Notes: generated from the sequence alone by a model not told the origin. Counted from the stretch's first letter, positions 43,573 through 53,342 are shown. The stretch is 64,000 bases of DNA from Mycetocola zhadangensis (GCF_003668565.1 NZ_RCWJ01000001.1:620001-684000), one strand, 5' to 3'. Program-made: numbers and translations.

Positions 43573-44484
43573 GTGAAGATTTCGACGGCTACCGCGCGCT
43601 ACATCGACTACATCGCTGTCGAGCGCCAGTACTCCCCGTCGACCTGCCGTGCCTACGAATCTGATTTGTCGGCCTTCACAGCGTTCGCGGTTGAACGGGA
43701 CGTCGACGACGTGGCGCACGTGGATCTGGAATTGTTCCGGAACTGGCTGTGGAGTTCGTCCCAGTCCGGTCTCAGTGCAACTACCCTCGCCAGGAGATCG
43801 TCTTCTGTGCGCAGCTGGTCTGCATGGTTGGCCCAAAACGGCTACGTCGATATTGACCGGGCGGTCCGTTTGCGTTCGCCGAAGACGGGCAGGTCGCTAC
43901 CGCACGTGGTTCAGCGCACCCAGATGGACGTCATGCTTGCCTCGCTCGCCGAGAGTGCAGCGAACGGCGACCCCGTCGCCTTGCGCAACTCTGCACTCAT
44001 CGAGGTTCTCTACGCCACCGGGATTCGGGTCTCCGAACTGTGTGGGCTCAATCAGGACGACATAGATCTCGACCGGTTGACCGTTCGTGTGCTTGGCAAA
44101 GGATCGAAGGAGCGGGTAGTTCCGTTCGGCGTGCCGGCGCACTCCGCTCTCGTCGACTACCTGAGACAGGGACGCCCTGCACTGTCGACCCGGCAGGAGC
44201 AGAGCACGGATGCAGTCTTCCTGGGAGTCAAGGGAGCACGGATGGGGCCACGCAGCGTGTACTCACTCGTGAGCCGACTCCTCGCCGCGCTCCCCGGCGG
44301 GTCCGCGCAAGGTCCGCACACGCTCCGGCATACGGCCGCAACCCATCTGCTGGACGGCGGCGCCGACCTCCGGGCCGTTCAGGAATTGCTTGGCCACAGC
44401 TCACTCGGCACAACACAGATCTACACCCACGTGTCCGCCGAGCGCCTCAAGGAAAGCTACCGCGGAGCGCATCCTCGGGCTTGA
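43573..44484 (+). CDS. xerC: tyrosine recombinase XerC
   Basis: Resolves chromosome dimers at dif together with XerD (family knowledge). 303 residues from the GTG chosen; in-frame starts up to 45 bp upstream exist but exceed the usual length. SAM-like N-terminal domain (YIAVERQYSPSTCRAYESDL), then catalytic Arg in ATGIRVSEL, Lys in GKGSKERVVP, HTLRH box and the GHSSLGTTQIYTH motif with the nucleophilic Tyr. Follows dprA in the conserved order and converges on the M23 gene. Confidence 0.95.
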   Translation: MKISTATARYIDYIAVERQYSPSTCRAYESDLSAFTAFAVERDVDDVAHVDLELFRNWLWSSSQSGLSATTLARRSSSVRSWSAWLAQNGYVDIDRAVRLRSPKTGRSLPHVVQRTQMDVMLASLAESAANGDPVALRNSALIEVLYATGIRVSELCGLNQDDIDLDRLTVRVLGKGSKERVVPFGVPAHSALVDYLRQGRPALSTRQEQSTDAVFLGVKGARMGPRSVYSLVSRLLAALPGGSAQGPHTLRHTAATHLLDGGADLRAVQELLGHSSLGTTQIYTHVSAERLKESYRGAHPRA

Positions 44485-44490
44485 TGCCGC

Positions 44491-45036
44491 TCAGCCTCTC
44501 ACAGGCAGGAGAATCGCGCGGGGGACCGTCTCAAGCAAAGCGATCGGGTTCACGTACTCGCCATACAGCCGTACACCGAAATGGGCGCAAATATCTGAGC
44601 AGTGTCCACCAACGGCCACAATCCCGACGACATCTCCCGCCGTGACCAGATCGCCTTCGCTTACAGATGCTTCAACCGGCTCGATGCTCGAGACCAGCCC
44701 GCCGGCAGAGGTGATCGAAAGCAGCGGGCGGTCGACGACCCGGCCGGCGAAGCTCACGACGCCGTCTGCAGGTGCGATGACCTGGCTGCCCACCGGTGCG
44801 AGGAGATCCACTCCGCGATGTCCCGCGGAGTAGGCAGTCGCCGGAGCTTCGAAGTGCCGGAGTACGGCGCGAGACGCGACGATGGGCCACGTCCATGTTC
44901 CGGCGGCCTCATAGTCCACCGGGGCCGCGACCGTCACTCCGGGGCCGCCGCCGTCAGCGTACGCGTGCGGAGACAGCATTCCGAGACACATCGTCGCGAG
45001 TGCGCTGCACACAAGCGTGCTGGCGCGAACAGTCAT
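44491..45036 (-). CDS. secreted M23-family peptidoglycan peptidase
   Basis: 181 residues. N-terminal signal peptide (SALATMCLGMLSPHAYADG) and an M23 fold: HRGVDLLAPVGSQVIAPADG with first zinc His/Asp, and DICAHFGVRL corresponding to the H.H motif of LytM. The last histidine context is shorter than in classical members, so catalytic competence is uncertain. Upstream open frame of 74 codons has no supported start. It lies between xerC and rpsB, where M23 genes are common in actinobacteria. Confidence 0.85.
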   Translation of the reverse strand: MTVRASTLVCSALATMCLGMLSPHAYADGGGPGVTVAAPVDYEAAGTWTWPIVASRAVLRHFEAPATAYSAGHRGVDLLAPVGSQVIAPADGVVSFAGRVVDRPLLSITSAGGLVSSIEPVEASVSEGDLVTAGDVVGIVAVGGHCSDICAHFGVRLYGEYVNPIALLETVPRAILLPVRG

Positions 45037-45144
45037 GCACCCACTCTGATTCACAGCCGGGGGGTCGCCGCTTCGAGCTGGGGCTCTGTGGGCACAACCC
45101 ACAAAAGTCGCACCGGTTGAGGACGCCGGGAGCGCGCCGTCTCC

Positions 45145-45341
45145 TGCTAAGATATTCGGAGCACCTCGCATGTCGGGGTGACTACGCGTGCCCATTCGGC
45201 TCCCACTTCCATTCGGTCTCTCTCGTGAACTACGACAGGGCGGACGTGCGCCGGGCACCAGGAGGAGCGGCCACTCGGCCGCACTGACAACCGACAGACG
45301 CTCGCCCGGATCCCGGGCGCGTCAGAATAGGAGAACGGCTC
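45145..45341 (+). promoter_or_regulatory. possible rpsB promoter and long leader
   Basis: An extended -10 TGCTAAGAT at 45145-45153 would give an rpsB leader of about 180 nt ending in AGGAGAACGG before the ATG. Such leaders often mediate S2 autoregulation; no known motif was identified here. Confidence 0.35.
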
Positions 45342-46283
45342 ATGGCCGTCGTAACCATTCGCCAGCTGCTCGACAGCGGCGTGCACTTCGGGCACCAGAC
45401 CCGCCGTTGGAACCCGAAGATGAAGCGATTCATCTTCACGGAGCGTTCCGGCATCTACATCATTGACCTCCAGCAGTCGCTCGGGTTCATCGACAAGGCA
45501 TACGACTTCGTCAAGGAGACCGTCGCCCACGGTGGAACGATCCTCTTCGTCGGAACGAAGAAGCAGGCACAGGAAGCGATCGCCGAGCAGGCAACCCGCG
45601 TCGGCCAGCCCTACGTCAACCAGCGCTGGCTCGGTGGACTTCTCACCAACTTCCAGACTGTTTCCAAGCGTCTCGCTCGCATGAAAGAGCTTGAAGAGCT
45701 TGACTTCGAAGACACCGCAAAGTCGGGCTTCACCAAGAAGGAAATGCTCATCAAGAAGCGCGAGCTCGACAAGCTTCACAAGTCGCTCGGCGGAATCCGC
45801 AACCTCACCAAGACGCCTTCGGCTCTGTGGGTTGTCGACACCAAGAAAGAGCACCTCGCCATTGACGAGGCTCGCAAGCTCGGGATCCCCGTCATCGGTA
45901 TCCTCGACACCAACTGCGACCCGGACGAAGTCACCTACCCGATCCCGGGTAACGACGACGCGATTCGCTCGGTCGGCCTGCTCACCCGCATCATCGCGGA
46001 CGCAGCGGCTGAGGGCCTGATCCAGCGTCACCAGAAGCCAGTCGAGGGCGAAGCCCCGGTTGAGCCGCTGGCCGCCTGGGAAGCAGAGCTCCTCGGAGCC
46101 GACGCAGCAGAAGCCCCCGTCGAGCAGAACGACGCTGACGCTGAAGTGGCTGAGAAGAACGCGGCAATCGCCGAAGACGCTCCGGTCGAGGTCGTTGCTG
46201 TTGAAAGCGACGAGAAGACCGAAGAGCGCCTCGAGGCGGAAGCGACCGAGGCTGAGAAGCAGCCGGTCGCCGACAACAACTAA
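45342..46283 (+). CDS. rpsB: 30S ribosomal protein S2
   Basis: 313 residues. S2 core at 1-235 ([23 protein letters not shown]-like start, [14 protein letters not shown]) followed by an acidic Ala/Glu tail of about 75 residues (for example [20 protein letters not shown]), an actinobacterial feature of unknown role. Strong ribosome-binding site AGGAGA. First gene of rpsB-tsf. Confidence 0.98.
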   Translation: MAVVTIRQLLDSGVHFGHQTRRWNPKMKRFIFTERSGIYIIDLQQSLGFIDKAYDFVKETVAHGGTILFVGTKKQAQEAIAEQATRVGQPYVNQRWLGGLLTNFQTVSKRLARMKELEELDFEDTAKSGFTKKEMLIKKRELDKLHKSLGGIRNLTKTPSALWVVDTKKEHLAIDEARKLGIPVIGILDTNCDPDEVTYPIPGNDDAIRSVGLLTRIIADAAAEGLIQRHQKPVEGEAPVEPLAAWEAELLGADAAEAPVEQNDADAEVAEKNAAIAEDAPVEVVAVESDEKTEERLEAEATEAEKQPVADNN

Positions 46284-46307
46284 TCGCAAACGAGGAGTTT
46301 CACGAAT

Positions 46308-47135
46308 ATGGCAAACATCGCTCTTGCTGACATCAAGGCTCTTCGCGAGCAGCTTGGGACCGGAATGGTCGACACCAAGAATGCTCTCGTCGAGGCCGAA
46401 GGTGACATGGAGAAGGCCACCGAAATCCTGCGTCTCAAGGGAGCAAAGGGTAACGCCAAGCGTGCTGACCGCTCCACGAGCGAGGGTCTCGTTGCGGCCA
46501 AGAACAATGGCGCAACCACGACGCTGATCGAGCTCGCCTGCGAGACCGACTTCGTTGCGAAGAACGACAAGTTCGTTGCCCTGGCCGACAAGGTCCTCGA
46601 CGCTGTTGCGGCTTCAGGCGCTGCCTCGCTCGAGGACGCACTCGTTGCTCCGGCCGGAAACCAGTCGGTTGCCGACCTGATCAACGACCAGGCTGCAATC
46701 CTCGGCGAAAAGGTTGAACTGCGCCGCGTGGCCCTGGTAACGGGTGAGCAGTTCGCTGTTTACCTGCACAAGACCAGCCAGGACCTGCCCCCGCAGATCG
46801 GCGTCGTCGTCAGCTACACCGGAGATGACGCTGAGACCGCTCGCGCGGTTGCCCAGCACATCGCCATGTTCGACCCGCAGTACCTCACCCGCGAAGAAGT
46901 TCCGGCAGAGACTGTGGAGAAGGAACGCGACATCGTCACCGAGATCTCGAAGAACGAAGGAAAGCCGGAAGCGGCACTTCCCAAGATCGTCGAGGGTCGT
47001 TTGACCGCGTTCTTCAAGCAGGTCGCACTGCTCGAACAGGACTACGCACGCGACAGCAAGATCCAGGTCAAGAAGGTTCTTGCCGACGCAAACCTGACAG
47101 TGACGGGCTTCGCCCGCTTCAAGGTCGGCGCGTAA
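46308..47135 (+). CDS. tsf: elongation factor Ts
   Basis: Nucleotide-exchange factor for EF-Tu. 275 residues. UBA-like N-terminus LADIKALREQLGTGMVDTKNAL, core LIELACETDFVAKND and the C-terminal KVGA end. Preceded by GAGGAG, 24 bp after rpsB, and followed by a textbook terminator that separates rpsB-tsf from pyrH-frr. Confidence 0.98.
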   Translation: MANIALADIKALREQLGTGMVDTKNALVEAEGDMEKATEILRLKGAKGNAKRADRSTSEGLVAAKNNGATTTLIELACETDFVAKNDKFVALADKVLDAVAASGAASLEDALVAPAGNQSVADLINDQAAILGEKVELRRVALVTGEQFAVYLHKTSQDLPPQIGVVVSYTGDDAETARAVAQHIAMFDPQYLTREEVPAETVEKERDIVTEISKNEGKPEAALPKIVEGRLTAFFKQVALLEQDYARDSKIQVKKVLADANLTVTGFARFKVGA

Positions 47136-47145
47136 GTAAACCATG

Positions 47146-47184
47146 AGGAGTCCGGATCACCTACGTGATCCGGACTCCTTTTTC
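47146..47184 (+). terminator. intrinsic terminator after tsf
   Basis: A perfect 15-bp stem (AGGAGTCCGGATCAC with its complement) and a CTAC loop, directly followed by five T. The best terminator of the window. Confidence 0.95.
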
Positions 47185-47244
47185 ATGCGTGGAAGCGACA
47201 CGCAACAGCTGGGCTCAGAAAGCTTTACGAAAGGCGAATAACGG

Positions 47245-47961
47245 ATGTCTACAGTCACGAAGAAGCGCAGGGTACTTCTCAAGCTCTCCGGTGAATCGTT
47301 CGGTGCGGGCTCGCTGGGTGTCAACCCCGACGTGGTGTCCAACATCGCACGCGAGATCGCTGAAGCTGCAAAGACCGTCGAGATCGCCATCGTCGTCGGC
47401 GGAGGAAACTTCTTCCGTGGCGCTGAGCTGTCCCAGCGGGGAATGGACAGAGGACGCGCCGACTACATGGGCATGCTCGGAACCGTCATGAACGCGCTCG
47501 CACTGCAGGACTTCCTCGAGCAGGCCGGCGCCGAAACCCGTGTGCAGTCGGCCATCTCCATGACACAGGTCGCTGAGCCGTACATCCCGCGTCGTGCAGA
47601 GCGGCACCTCGAGAAGGGCCGCGTCGTCATCTTCGGTGCGGGCGCAGGCCTCCCATACTTCTCGACGGACACCGTCGCAGCGCAGCGCGCCCTCGAGATC
47701 GACGCAGACATCGTCCTCGTCGCCAAGAACGGCGTCGACGGCGTGTACACGGCCGACCCGAAGGTCGACCTCAACGCGACTCGTATCGACCACATCACCT
47801 ACCAGGAAGCGCTCCAGCGCGGACTCAAGGTCGTCGACTCGACGGCGTTCAGCCTGTGCATGGACAACGCGATGCCCATGCAGGTCTTCGGCATGGCGCC
47901 TGAGGGCAACGTGACCAAGGCGATTCTCGGCGCAGGCATCGGCACCCTGGTCAGTAACTGA
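47245..47961 (+). CDS. pyrH: UMP kinase
   Basis: Phosphorylates UMP to UDP; hexameric amino-acid-kinase fold (family knowledge). 238 residues. [41 protein letters not shown] and [14 protein letters not shown] are the diagnostic blocks. 75 bp upstream of frr, with which it is usually co-transcribed. Confidence 0.98.
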   Translation: MSTVTKKRRVLLKLSGESFGAGSLGVNPDVVSNIAREIAEAAKTVEIAIVVGGGNFFRGAELSQRGMDRGRADYMGMLGTVMNALALQDFLEQAGAETRVQSAISMTQVAEPYIPRRAERHLEKGRVVIFGAGAGLPYFSTDTVAAQRALEIDADIVLVAKNGVDGVYTADPKVDLNATRIDHITYQEALQRGLKVVDSTAFSLCMDNAMPMQVFGMAPEGNVTKAILGAGIGTLVSN

Positions 47962-47995
47962 CCTCCAGTCCACAGACCCACCAGTGTCCTCCACG

Positions 47996-48001
47996 TAGAA
48001 T
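47996..48001 (+). promoter_or_regulatory. -10 box before frr
   Basis: TAGAAT in the pyrH-frr gap would start a short leader of about 30 nt that includes the AGAAGGAG ribosome-binding site, giving frr its own promoter. Confidence 0.4.
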
Positions 48002-48036
48002 GGAGGATGACTACACGCAACTAGAAGGAGTCGCAC

Positions 48037-48591
48037 GTGATCGCGGAAGTTCTCTCTGACGTAACAACCCGAATGGGAAAAGCAGTTGAGGTTGCGAAGG
48101 ATGACTTCGCCACGGTCCGGACGGGCCGCGCTAACCCGCAGATGTTCCAGAAGATCCTCGTGAACTACTACGGCACACCGACTCCGCTCGACCAGCTCGC
48201 TTCGCTCAACAACACCGAAGCTCGCACGATCATCGTCAGCCCGTACGACAAGACGGCGCTCAAAGACATCGAGCAGGCGATCCGCGACGTCCCAAACCTC
48301 GGCGCCAACCCGACCAACGACGGAACTATTGTGCGCGTCACCCTGCCGGAGCTGACCCAGGAACGCCGTAAGGAATACGTGAAGCTTGTCCGCACCAAGG
48401 GTGAGGATGCCAAAGTCGCCGTGCGCAACATCCGTCGCAAGGGCAAGGACGACCTCGACGCTCTCAAGAGTGAGGTGGGCGATGACGACGTCGCTCGGGC
48501 GGAAAAGGAACTCGAGCAGGTCACCAAGACCCACATCGACGCCATTGACGACGCTCTGAAGCGCAAAGAGACCGAACTCCTCGAGATTTAG
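48037..48591 (+). CDS. frr: ribosome recycling factor
   Basis: Splits post-termination ribosomes with EF-G (family knowledge). 184 residues, the usual length. Signature [21 protein letters not shown]-like and [19 protein letters not shown] start with AGAAGGAG upstream. Followed by cdsA 34 bp later. Confidence 0.98.
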   Translation: MIAEVLSDVTTRMGKAVEVAKDDFATVRTGRANPQMFQKILVNYYGTPTPLDQLASLNNTEARTIIVSPYDKTALKDIEQAIRDVPNLGANPTNDGTIVRVTLPELTQERRKEYVKLVRTKGEDAKVAVRNIRRKGKDDLDALKSEVGDDDVARAEKELEQVTKTHIDAIDDALKRKETELLEI

Positions 48592-48625
48592 ATCCCGTGG
48601 TGCTCTCTCGAAACACGGTGGCGGC

Positions 48626-49627
48626 ATGACCGAACCGGGCGACCCCTCAGGCGGCAACGGCCCGCGGCCGAGGCGGATGTCGCGAGACGAACTCCAGGCT
48701 CAACTAAGGTCACGTCGTGCCGACATTGAGCGACAGGTTCGTACCACCCGGGCGCAGATCGACCAGGTCAACGAACGCATCGAGGCACGCGCCGGTCGTA
48801 ACCTCGTCATGGCGACCGTATTCGGTCTCCTGCTCGGAGTCATCCTGATCGCGAGCCTGATCTTCGTCAAAGCAATCTTCGTCGCATTTTGCGCGGCCGT
48901 CGTAGCGTTCGCGACGTTCGAACTTGTTCGGGCGCTTCGCGAGAGCGGTCGACGGATCGACGTGATTCCGGCCGTCGCGGCAGGTGTGGCGATCATCGCC
49001 GGCGCCTACTTCCTCGAGTCGAACTGGCGTTGGCCGCTGCTCGCCGGGGCGATTCTGTTTGTTGTCCTCTGGCGGCTGATCGCGCAGTTCTTCGAGAAAG
49101 GCTTACGCACCGGCGGCAACCTCGGTCGCGACCTGGTGACCGCTGTGCTCGTGCAGCTGTACGTTCCGTTCCTCGCGAGCTTCGCGATCAGCCTCGTACT
49201 TCAGCCAGAGGGGCAGTGGTGGACCCTCGCGTTCCTCATTCTCGTCGTGGCAGTGGACATCGGTGCATACGCAAGCGGACTGACCCTCGGCAAACACCCG
49301 ATGGCGCCCAAGATCAGCCCCAAGAAAACGTGGGAAGGTTTCGCCGGAGCCGGCGTTGCGGCCGTGGTCACCGGAGTGCTGCTTGCCCTTTTCATGTTGC
49401 AGACCGAATGGTGGGTCGGAGTGGTCTTTGGGCTGGCACTCCTCGGCACGGCGACTCTCGGAGACCTGACCGAGTCGTTGATCAAGCGAGACATGGGCAT
49501 CAAGGACATCAGCTCATGGCTGCCAGGGCATGGTGGATTCCTCGACCGGATCGACTCGATGCTTCCGTCTGCGCCGGTAGCCCTCGCGGTGTTCGCTCTT
49601 TTCAGCGTCGGCGGGATCACAGCGTAA
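48626..49627 (+). CDS. cdsA: phosphatidate cytidylyltransferase
   Basis: Makes CDP-diacylglycerol from phosphatidic acid and CTP in the membrane, the branch point for phospholipids (family knowledge). 333 residues. About 55 basic cytoplasmic residues precede at least seven hydrophobic helices. The C-terminal CDS signature LIKRDMGIKDISSWLPGHGG with FLDRIDSM is complete, and SPKKTWEGF is the cytosolic loop motif. Confidence 0.95.
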   Translation: MTEPGDPSGGNGPRPRRMSRDELQAQLRSRRADIERQVRTTRAQIDQVNERIEARAGRNLVMATVFGLLLGVILIASLIFVKAIFVAFCAAVVAFATFELVRALRESGRRIDVIPAVAAGVAIIAGAYFLESNWRWPLLAGAILFVVLWRLIAQFFEKGLRTGGNLGRDLVTAVLVQLYVPFLASFAISLVLQPEGQWWTLAFLILVVAVDIGAYASGLTLGKHPMAPKISPKKTWEGFAGAGVAAVVTGVLLALFMLQTEWWVGVVFGLALLGTATLGDLTESLIKRDMGIKDISSWLPGHGGFLDRIDSMLPSAPVALAVFALFSVGGITA

Positions 49628-49680
49628 ATGTCCGATCGCTCGGTTAGGCAACCCGTTCAGGGTGCTGAAAGGATGAACGC

Positions 49681-50232
49681 GTGAGCACAACTTTCCCTCC
49701 AACAAGGAAGCGCACGAAGGGTTACAACGTCACCCAGGTTGACGCGTTCCTTGCTCAAGCGCGTGCGGCATACGATGCCGACGATTCCGGACCAACCGGA
49801 CTGACGGCATCCGACATTCGACACACGTCCTTTTCTCTCGTCCGCGGCGGGTACTCAACCAGCCACGTTGATGCGGCACTCGAACGCCTCGAGGACGCGT
49901 TCGCCCTTCGCGAGCGCGAACGCGCCTTCACCGAACGTGGCAAAGGCGAGTGGCTCGGCTCCGCTCGGGAGACCGCGCAGGTGATCCTTAATCGAATCAC
50001 GCGGCCGGATGGGCGACGATTCCACCGGACGAGCATCCTGGCCCAGGGATACTCGGTCGCGGATGTCGATGCGCTGTGCGTCTCGCTGACCGACTATTTT
50101 GAGCGTGGAGTTCCGTTCAGCACCGACGCGGTACGCACGGCCGTATTCGGGGCACAACGTGGCGGTTACCGCGAAGCGCAGGTCGATTTGTTGCTCGACA
50201 GCGTCATCGAAGTGATGCTCGCTGTTCGGTGA
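49681..50232 (+). CDS. protein built from four DivIVA-like repeats
   Basis: 183 residues. The G-Y-x4-V-D motif of the DivIVA N-terminus occurs four times: KGYNVTQVDAFL (about 14), GGYSTSHVDAAL (about 57), QGYSVADVDALC (about 123) and GGYREAQVDLLL (about 161), each followed by a short helix. Real DivIVA has one such motif and a long coiled coil, which is absent here. Polar or septal membrane targeting is plausible but unproven. GTG start, 54 bp after cdsA. Confidence 0.82.
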   Translation: MSTTFPPTRKRTKGYNVTQVDAFLAQARAAYDADDSGPTGLTASDIRHTSFSLVRGGYSTSHVDAALERLEDAFALRERERAFTERGKGEWLGSARETAQVILNRITRPDGRRFHRTSILAQGYSVADVDALCVSLTDYFERGVPFSTDAVRTAVFGAQRGGYREAQVDLLLDSVIEVMLAVR

Positions 50233-50269
50233 TTCCTGTCGCAAACTCGCGGTAACCCCTGTTCTGGGC

Positions 50270-50275
50270 TAAAAT
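50270..50275 (+). promoter_or_regulatory. -10 box of the lysozyme-like gene
   Basis: TAAAAT ends 9 nt before the GTG start. Confidence 0.4.
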
Positions 50276-50284
50276 CGAAAGATC

Positions 50285-50977
50285 GTGGCTAAACATCCTG
50301 TGAAACTCGAGTCCTCCCCACCCGCATCTCGCGTCGGAAGGGCGTTTGAGAGACCCCGATCGCGCAGTCCGTTTACGCTGTTCTTTTTCTCGTTCGCTGC
50401 GGCGGTTGCGGTCGTCGCTGTGAACGTGGTTGACCCGTATTCCGGAGCAACAGCGTCCCCGTATTTCCAGGTCGCCGACCGTTACGACGGGGCCGACACC
50501 CAGGCCCTCGCCGTTACCGGTGCCTACGAGACAAGCTTCACTCGCGACGGCTACGAGTTTGTGGCCGCGCCTATTCCTGAGCCGGTCGTTGTGGTTGAGG
50601 AAGAGCCTGAAGACGAAAAGGCGACCGGGTCAACCAAGAAGACTGCAGCGCCACTGCCGAAGGTGACAGCTGATCCCGGCTCGGCGCAGGCGATCGCCCA
50701 CGACATGGTTCTCGCCCGCGGTTGGGGAGAAGACCAGTTCTCCTGCCTGGTAGCCCTGTGGAACAAGGAATCCGGTTGGCGAGTCAACGCCGAGAACAAG
50801 TCGAGCGGTGCATACGGCATCCCGCAGGCTCTGCCCGGTAGCAAGATGGGCAGCGCGGGAAGCGACTGGGCGACAAACCCGGCCACCCAGATCACATGGG
50901 GCCTCGGCTACATCAGCGGCAGGTACGGTACACCGTGCGGCGCATGGGGCCACTCCCAGGCGAAGAACTGGTACTGA
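50285..50977 (+). CDS. membrane-anchored lytic-transglycosylase-like wall protein
   Basis: 230 residues. Basic N-terminus, one membrane helix or signal anchor (about 31-53, LFFFSFAAAVAVVAVNVV), a Pro/Glu/Lys-rich linker, and a C-terminal lysozyme-like domain (about 140-230) of the aggregation-promoting-factor type: LVALWNKESGWRVNAENKSS with catalytic Glu, then AYGIPQALPG and WGLGYISGRYGTPC. Expected to act outside the membrane on peptidoglycan. Confidence 0.85.
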   Translation: MAKHPVKLESSPPASRVGRAFERPRSRSPFTLFFFSFAAAVAVVAVNVVDPYSGATASPYFQVADRYDGADTQALAVTGAYETSFTRDGYEFVAAPIPEPVVVVEEEPEDEKATGSTKKTAAPLPKVTADPGSAQAIAHDMVLARGWGEDQFSCLVALWNKESGWRVNAENKSSGAYGIPQALPGSKMGSAGSDWATNPATQITWGLGYISGRYGTPCGAWGHSQAKNWY

Positions 50978-51022
50978 GCAGACTCCGCGCGTCGCGTTGA
51001 AGCTGACGTCCGACGCGTTACC

Positions 51023-51028
51023 TAGGAT
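51023..51028 (+). promoter_or_regulatory. -10 box of the following small gene (leaderless)
   Basis: TAGGAT ends 6 nt before the ATG at 51035. Confidence 0.5.
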
Positions 51029-51034
51029 GGGTGC

Positions 51035-51334
51035 ATGCCTAGAAGCAACCGGCCACGAAGCCGCCGTGGGAGCCCATCGGCAGGCGAGGGCGGGTCGCTC
51101 GAACACCTGTTGTCCGGTTGGAAGCGCACGGAGACACGGCGCGGTCGGGAATTCTTTGTCCAGCCCGTCAGCGCTGAGCGGGCAGTCAAGGAGTACCTGT
51201 GCCCCGGCTGCGGACTGGGCATCGCACCGGCTGTTCCGCATCTTGTGATCTGGCGGGCAGACGGCGTGCTCGGTGATGACGCAGATCTCGCCGCGCGTCG
51301 CCACTGGCACAACCACTGTTGGCGCATCGGCTGA
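51035..51334 (+). CDS. small conserved actinobacterial protein with Cys/His pair
   Basis: 99 residues. A basic Ser/Arg N-terminus and a C-terminal domain with CPGCGLGI and RRHWHNHCW, which could bind one zinc ion. By recollection, homologues occur widely in actinobacteria upstream of an alpha/beta hydrolase, as here (10-bp gap). No function known; database names such as ATP/GTP-binding protein are not supported by any motif I see. Confidence 0.78.
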   Translation: MPRSNRPRSRRGSPSAGEGGSLEHLLSGWKRTETRRGREFFVQPVSAERAVKEYLCPGCGLGIAPAVPHLVIWRADGVLGDDADLAARRHWHNHCWRIG

Positions 51335-51344
51335 AACGGAACCC

Positions 51345-52064
51345 ATGAACATGATCGAGGTGCGAGGCGGCACTGTCCTGCCCGCGGTACGCGAAGAGAT
51401 CACTCTGGTCACCGCTGACGGGCTCACGCTTGTTGGCGAGCTGGCCATGCCCGTCGACCGCGAACCGGTCGCGACTCTTGTCACGTTGCACCCGCTGCCG
51501 ACAGCCGGCGGCTTTATGGATTCCCACATCCTCCGAAAGGCTGCGGCCCGGCTCCCGGCGATGGCGGACCTCGCTGTGCTGCGCTTCAACACCCGCGGCA
51601 CCTCATCCGAGCGTGGAACAAGCCAGGGCGAGTTCGGCGGTGGAGTCACCGAGGAGCACGACGTGCGCGCCGCTATGGACTTCATCACTGAAAGAGGACT
51701 GCCGCGGCCGTGGCTCGTCGGTTGGTCGTTCGGCACCGAACTTGTGCTCAAGTACGGCAGGGATCACGCCGTAGAGGGTGCCATCCTGCTGTCCCCGCCC
51801 CTGCACAGGGCAACGCAGGACGAACTCAACGAGTGGCGGGACGATCCTCGCGACCTCATCGCGCTGATTCCGGAATTCGATGACTATCTTCGCCCCGAGG
51901 AAGCCGCCGCGCGTTTCGCAAGCGTGCCCAACGCCGTCCTCATTGCCGTCGACGGCGGCAAGCACCTCTGGGTCGGGGAGACACAGACCCGCCGCGTGCT
52001 TTCGGAAATCGTCGGAGCTGTGAATCCCGCTGCGCTACCGCTGCCCGACGAGTGGGACGTCTGA
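51345..52064 (+). CDS. alpha/beta hydrolase
   Basis: 239 residues. Strand-loop LVTLHPLPTAGGFMDSHIL forms the oxyanion region, LVGWSFGTELVLK carries the nucleophile elbow G-W-S-F-G with Ser, and GGKHLWVG supplies the His. The frame is open 24 codons upstream, but the ATG 10 bp after the preceding gene fits. Substrate unknown; the family includes dienelactone-hydrolase-like and lipase-like enzymes. Confidence 0.85.
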   Translation: MNMIEVRGGTVLPAVREEITLVTADGLTLVGELAMPVDREPVATLVTLHPLPTAGGFMDSHILRKAAARLPAMADLAVLRFNTRGTSSERGTSQGEFGGGVTEEHDVRAAMDFITERGLPRPWLVGWSFGTELVLKYGRDHAVEGAILLSPPLHRATQDELNEWRDDPRDLIALIPEFDDYLRPEEAAARFASVPNAVLIAVDGGKHLWVGETQTRRVLSEIVGAVNPAALPLPDEWDV

Positions 52065-52066
52065 AC

Positions 52067-52103
52067 CGAGCTGTCGCAGGTACCTGACGATCGTTACAGC
52101 TCG
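52067..52103. terminator. hairpin in the convergent hydrolase/permease gap
   Basis: 8-bp arms CGAGCTGT and ACAGCTCG with a 21-nt loop; the right arm reaches into the last codons of the permease gene. Confidence 0.4.
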
Positions 52104-53140
52104 TTCTGGCGCGGGATGACGACCTGCTTGATGATGAGCAGAATCGCCGCAGCCGTTGGGATGGCGATGAGAGCTCCGAGAAGTCCGAGCAGCGAACCTC
52201 CGGCGAGAGCCGCGATGACCACAACCGCCCCAGGCACGCTGACAGCGCGCCTCATGATGTTGGGGCTCAGTACGTACGCCTCGATCTGCATGTAGATGAG
52301 GTAGTAGATCGCAGCGACAAGCGCTGTGAGAGGTGAACCGAGTCCGGGTATCAGGCAGACAAGGGTGATGATGATCGACCCGGTGAGGGTTCCGACGAGC
52401 GGGATCATCGAGAAGAAGAAGGCGACGCAGGCGAGTACGGGTGGGAACGGGCCCTTGATAACCGACAGGAAGATGAAGGTCAGGATGCCGTTGCATGCGG
52501 CGATGCCCACCTGGCCTATGACGTATCGTCCCACCGAGTCGGTGATCTGCTCGGCGAGGTCAGCGAAACGCTCGCGCCGGGTGGCGGGAACCAACTGGTA
52601 CAAGCCGCGCTTGATTGCGGGGAGTGACGCGGTGAAGTAGATGGTGAGGATCAGGACGATCAGAGCGCCGAAGAACGCGGTACCGATCGCGACGGCGAAC
52701 TTGATGGCACCGCTACCGATGTTCGTGATGTTCGACGTGAAAAAGTCACCGGTGTCTTCGATGATCTTCTGGAAGTCGATGAATGGGAACTGCTGGGAAA
52801 GATTCTCGATCAGGGGATACGCCTGAAACTGGGTCTGAAGGTCGGGGATGATCCGTATCAGTTCAGAAATCTGGTCCACGATGATCGGCACGATCATCCA
52901 CACGAGCCCAGCGAAGAGCGACAGCAGGCCGACGATGACGATGATGAGCGCTGCCCAGCGAGGAACACGCTTCTTCTCCAACCCCGTCACGATTGGGTCG
53001 AGCCCGAGGGCGATGAAAATCGCAGCGCCGATGTAGGTCAGGATCGTCGAAAGCGACACGATCGAAAACAGGATGAGAAGCCCGAGTCCGACACCAAGTG
53101 TGCCGATAAGCCCGAAGCGGAACGGGTTCTGTATCTTCAC
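52094..53140 (-). CDS. AI-2E family transporter (PerM/YdiK type)
   Basis: 348 residues with about eight hydrophobic helices grouped as in this family: a helix pair at 13-55, a long extracytoplasmic stretch at about 90-150, and a C-terminal helix cluster including the conserved FFSMIPLVGTLTGSIIITLVC-like and IYYLIYMQIEAYVLSPNIM segments. Members are exporters of unclear substrate (AI-2 in E. coli TqsA, Na+/H+ in others). Transcribed divergently from the lipobox membrane protein. Confidence 0.88.
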   Translation of the reverse strand: MKIQNPFRFGLIGTLGVGLGLLILFSIVSLSTILTYIGAAIFIALGLDPIVTGLEKKRVPRWAALIIVIVGLLSLFAGLVWMIVPIIVDQISELIRIIPDLQTQFQAYPLIENLSQQFPFIDFQKIIEDTGDFFTSNITNIGSGAIKFAVAIGTAFFGALIVLILTIYFTASLPAIKRGLYQLVPATRRERFADLAEQITDSVGRYVIGQVGIAACNGILTFIFLSVIKGPFPPVLACVAFFFSMIPLVGTLTGSIIITLVCLIPGLGSPLTALVAAIYYLIYMQIEAYVLSPNIMRRAVSVPGAVVVIAALAGGSLLGLLGALIAIPTAAAILLIIKQVVIPRQNEL

Positions 53141-53342
53141 CGGAGTTCCCTCACCATGGACATTTCACAATCGTAGTGGTCGACGAACCGGCCGGAACGT
53201 CACCCGTCGAAACGGGGCGGCTGCTAGCTCCCTCTCAGGGATTTCGGATAGTCTGAAACGTCTGTGCCTGTTGCTTCCGGCCCGATGTTCACCGCAAATC
53301 GGGCGAAAATGCCCGTTCGGTTGCAACAGAGAAGGAGATTTA

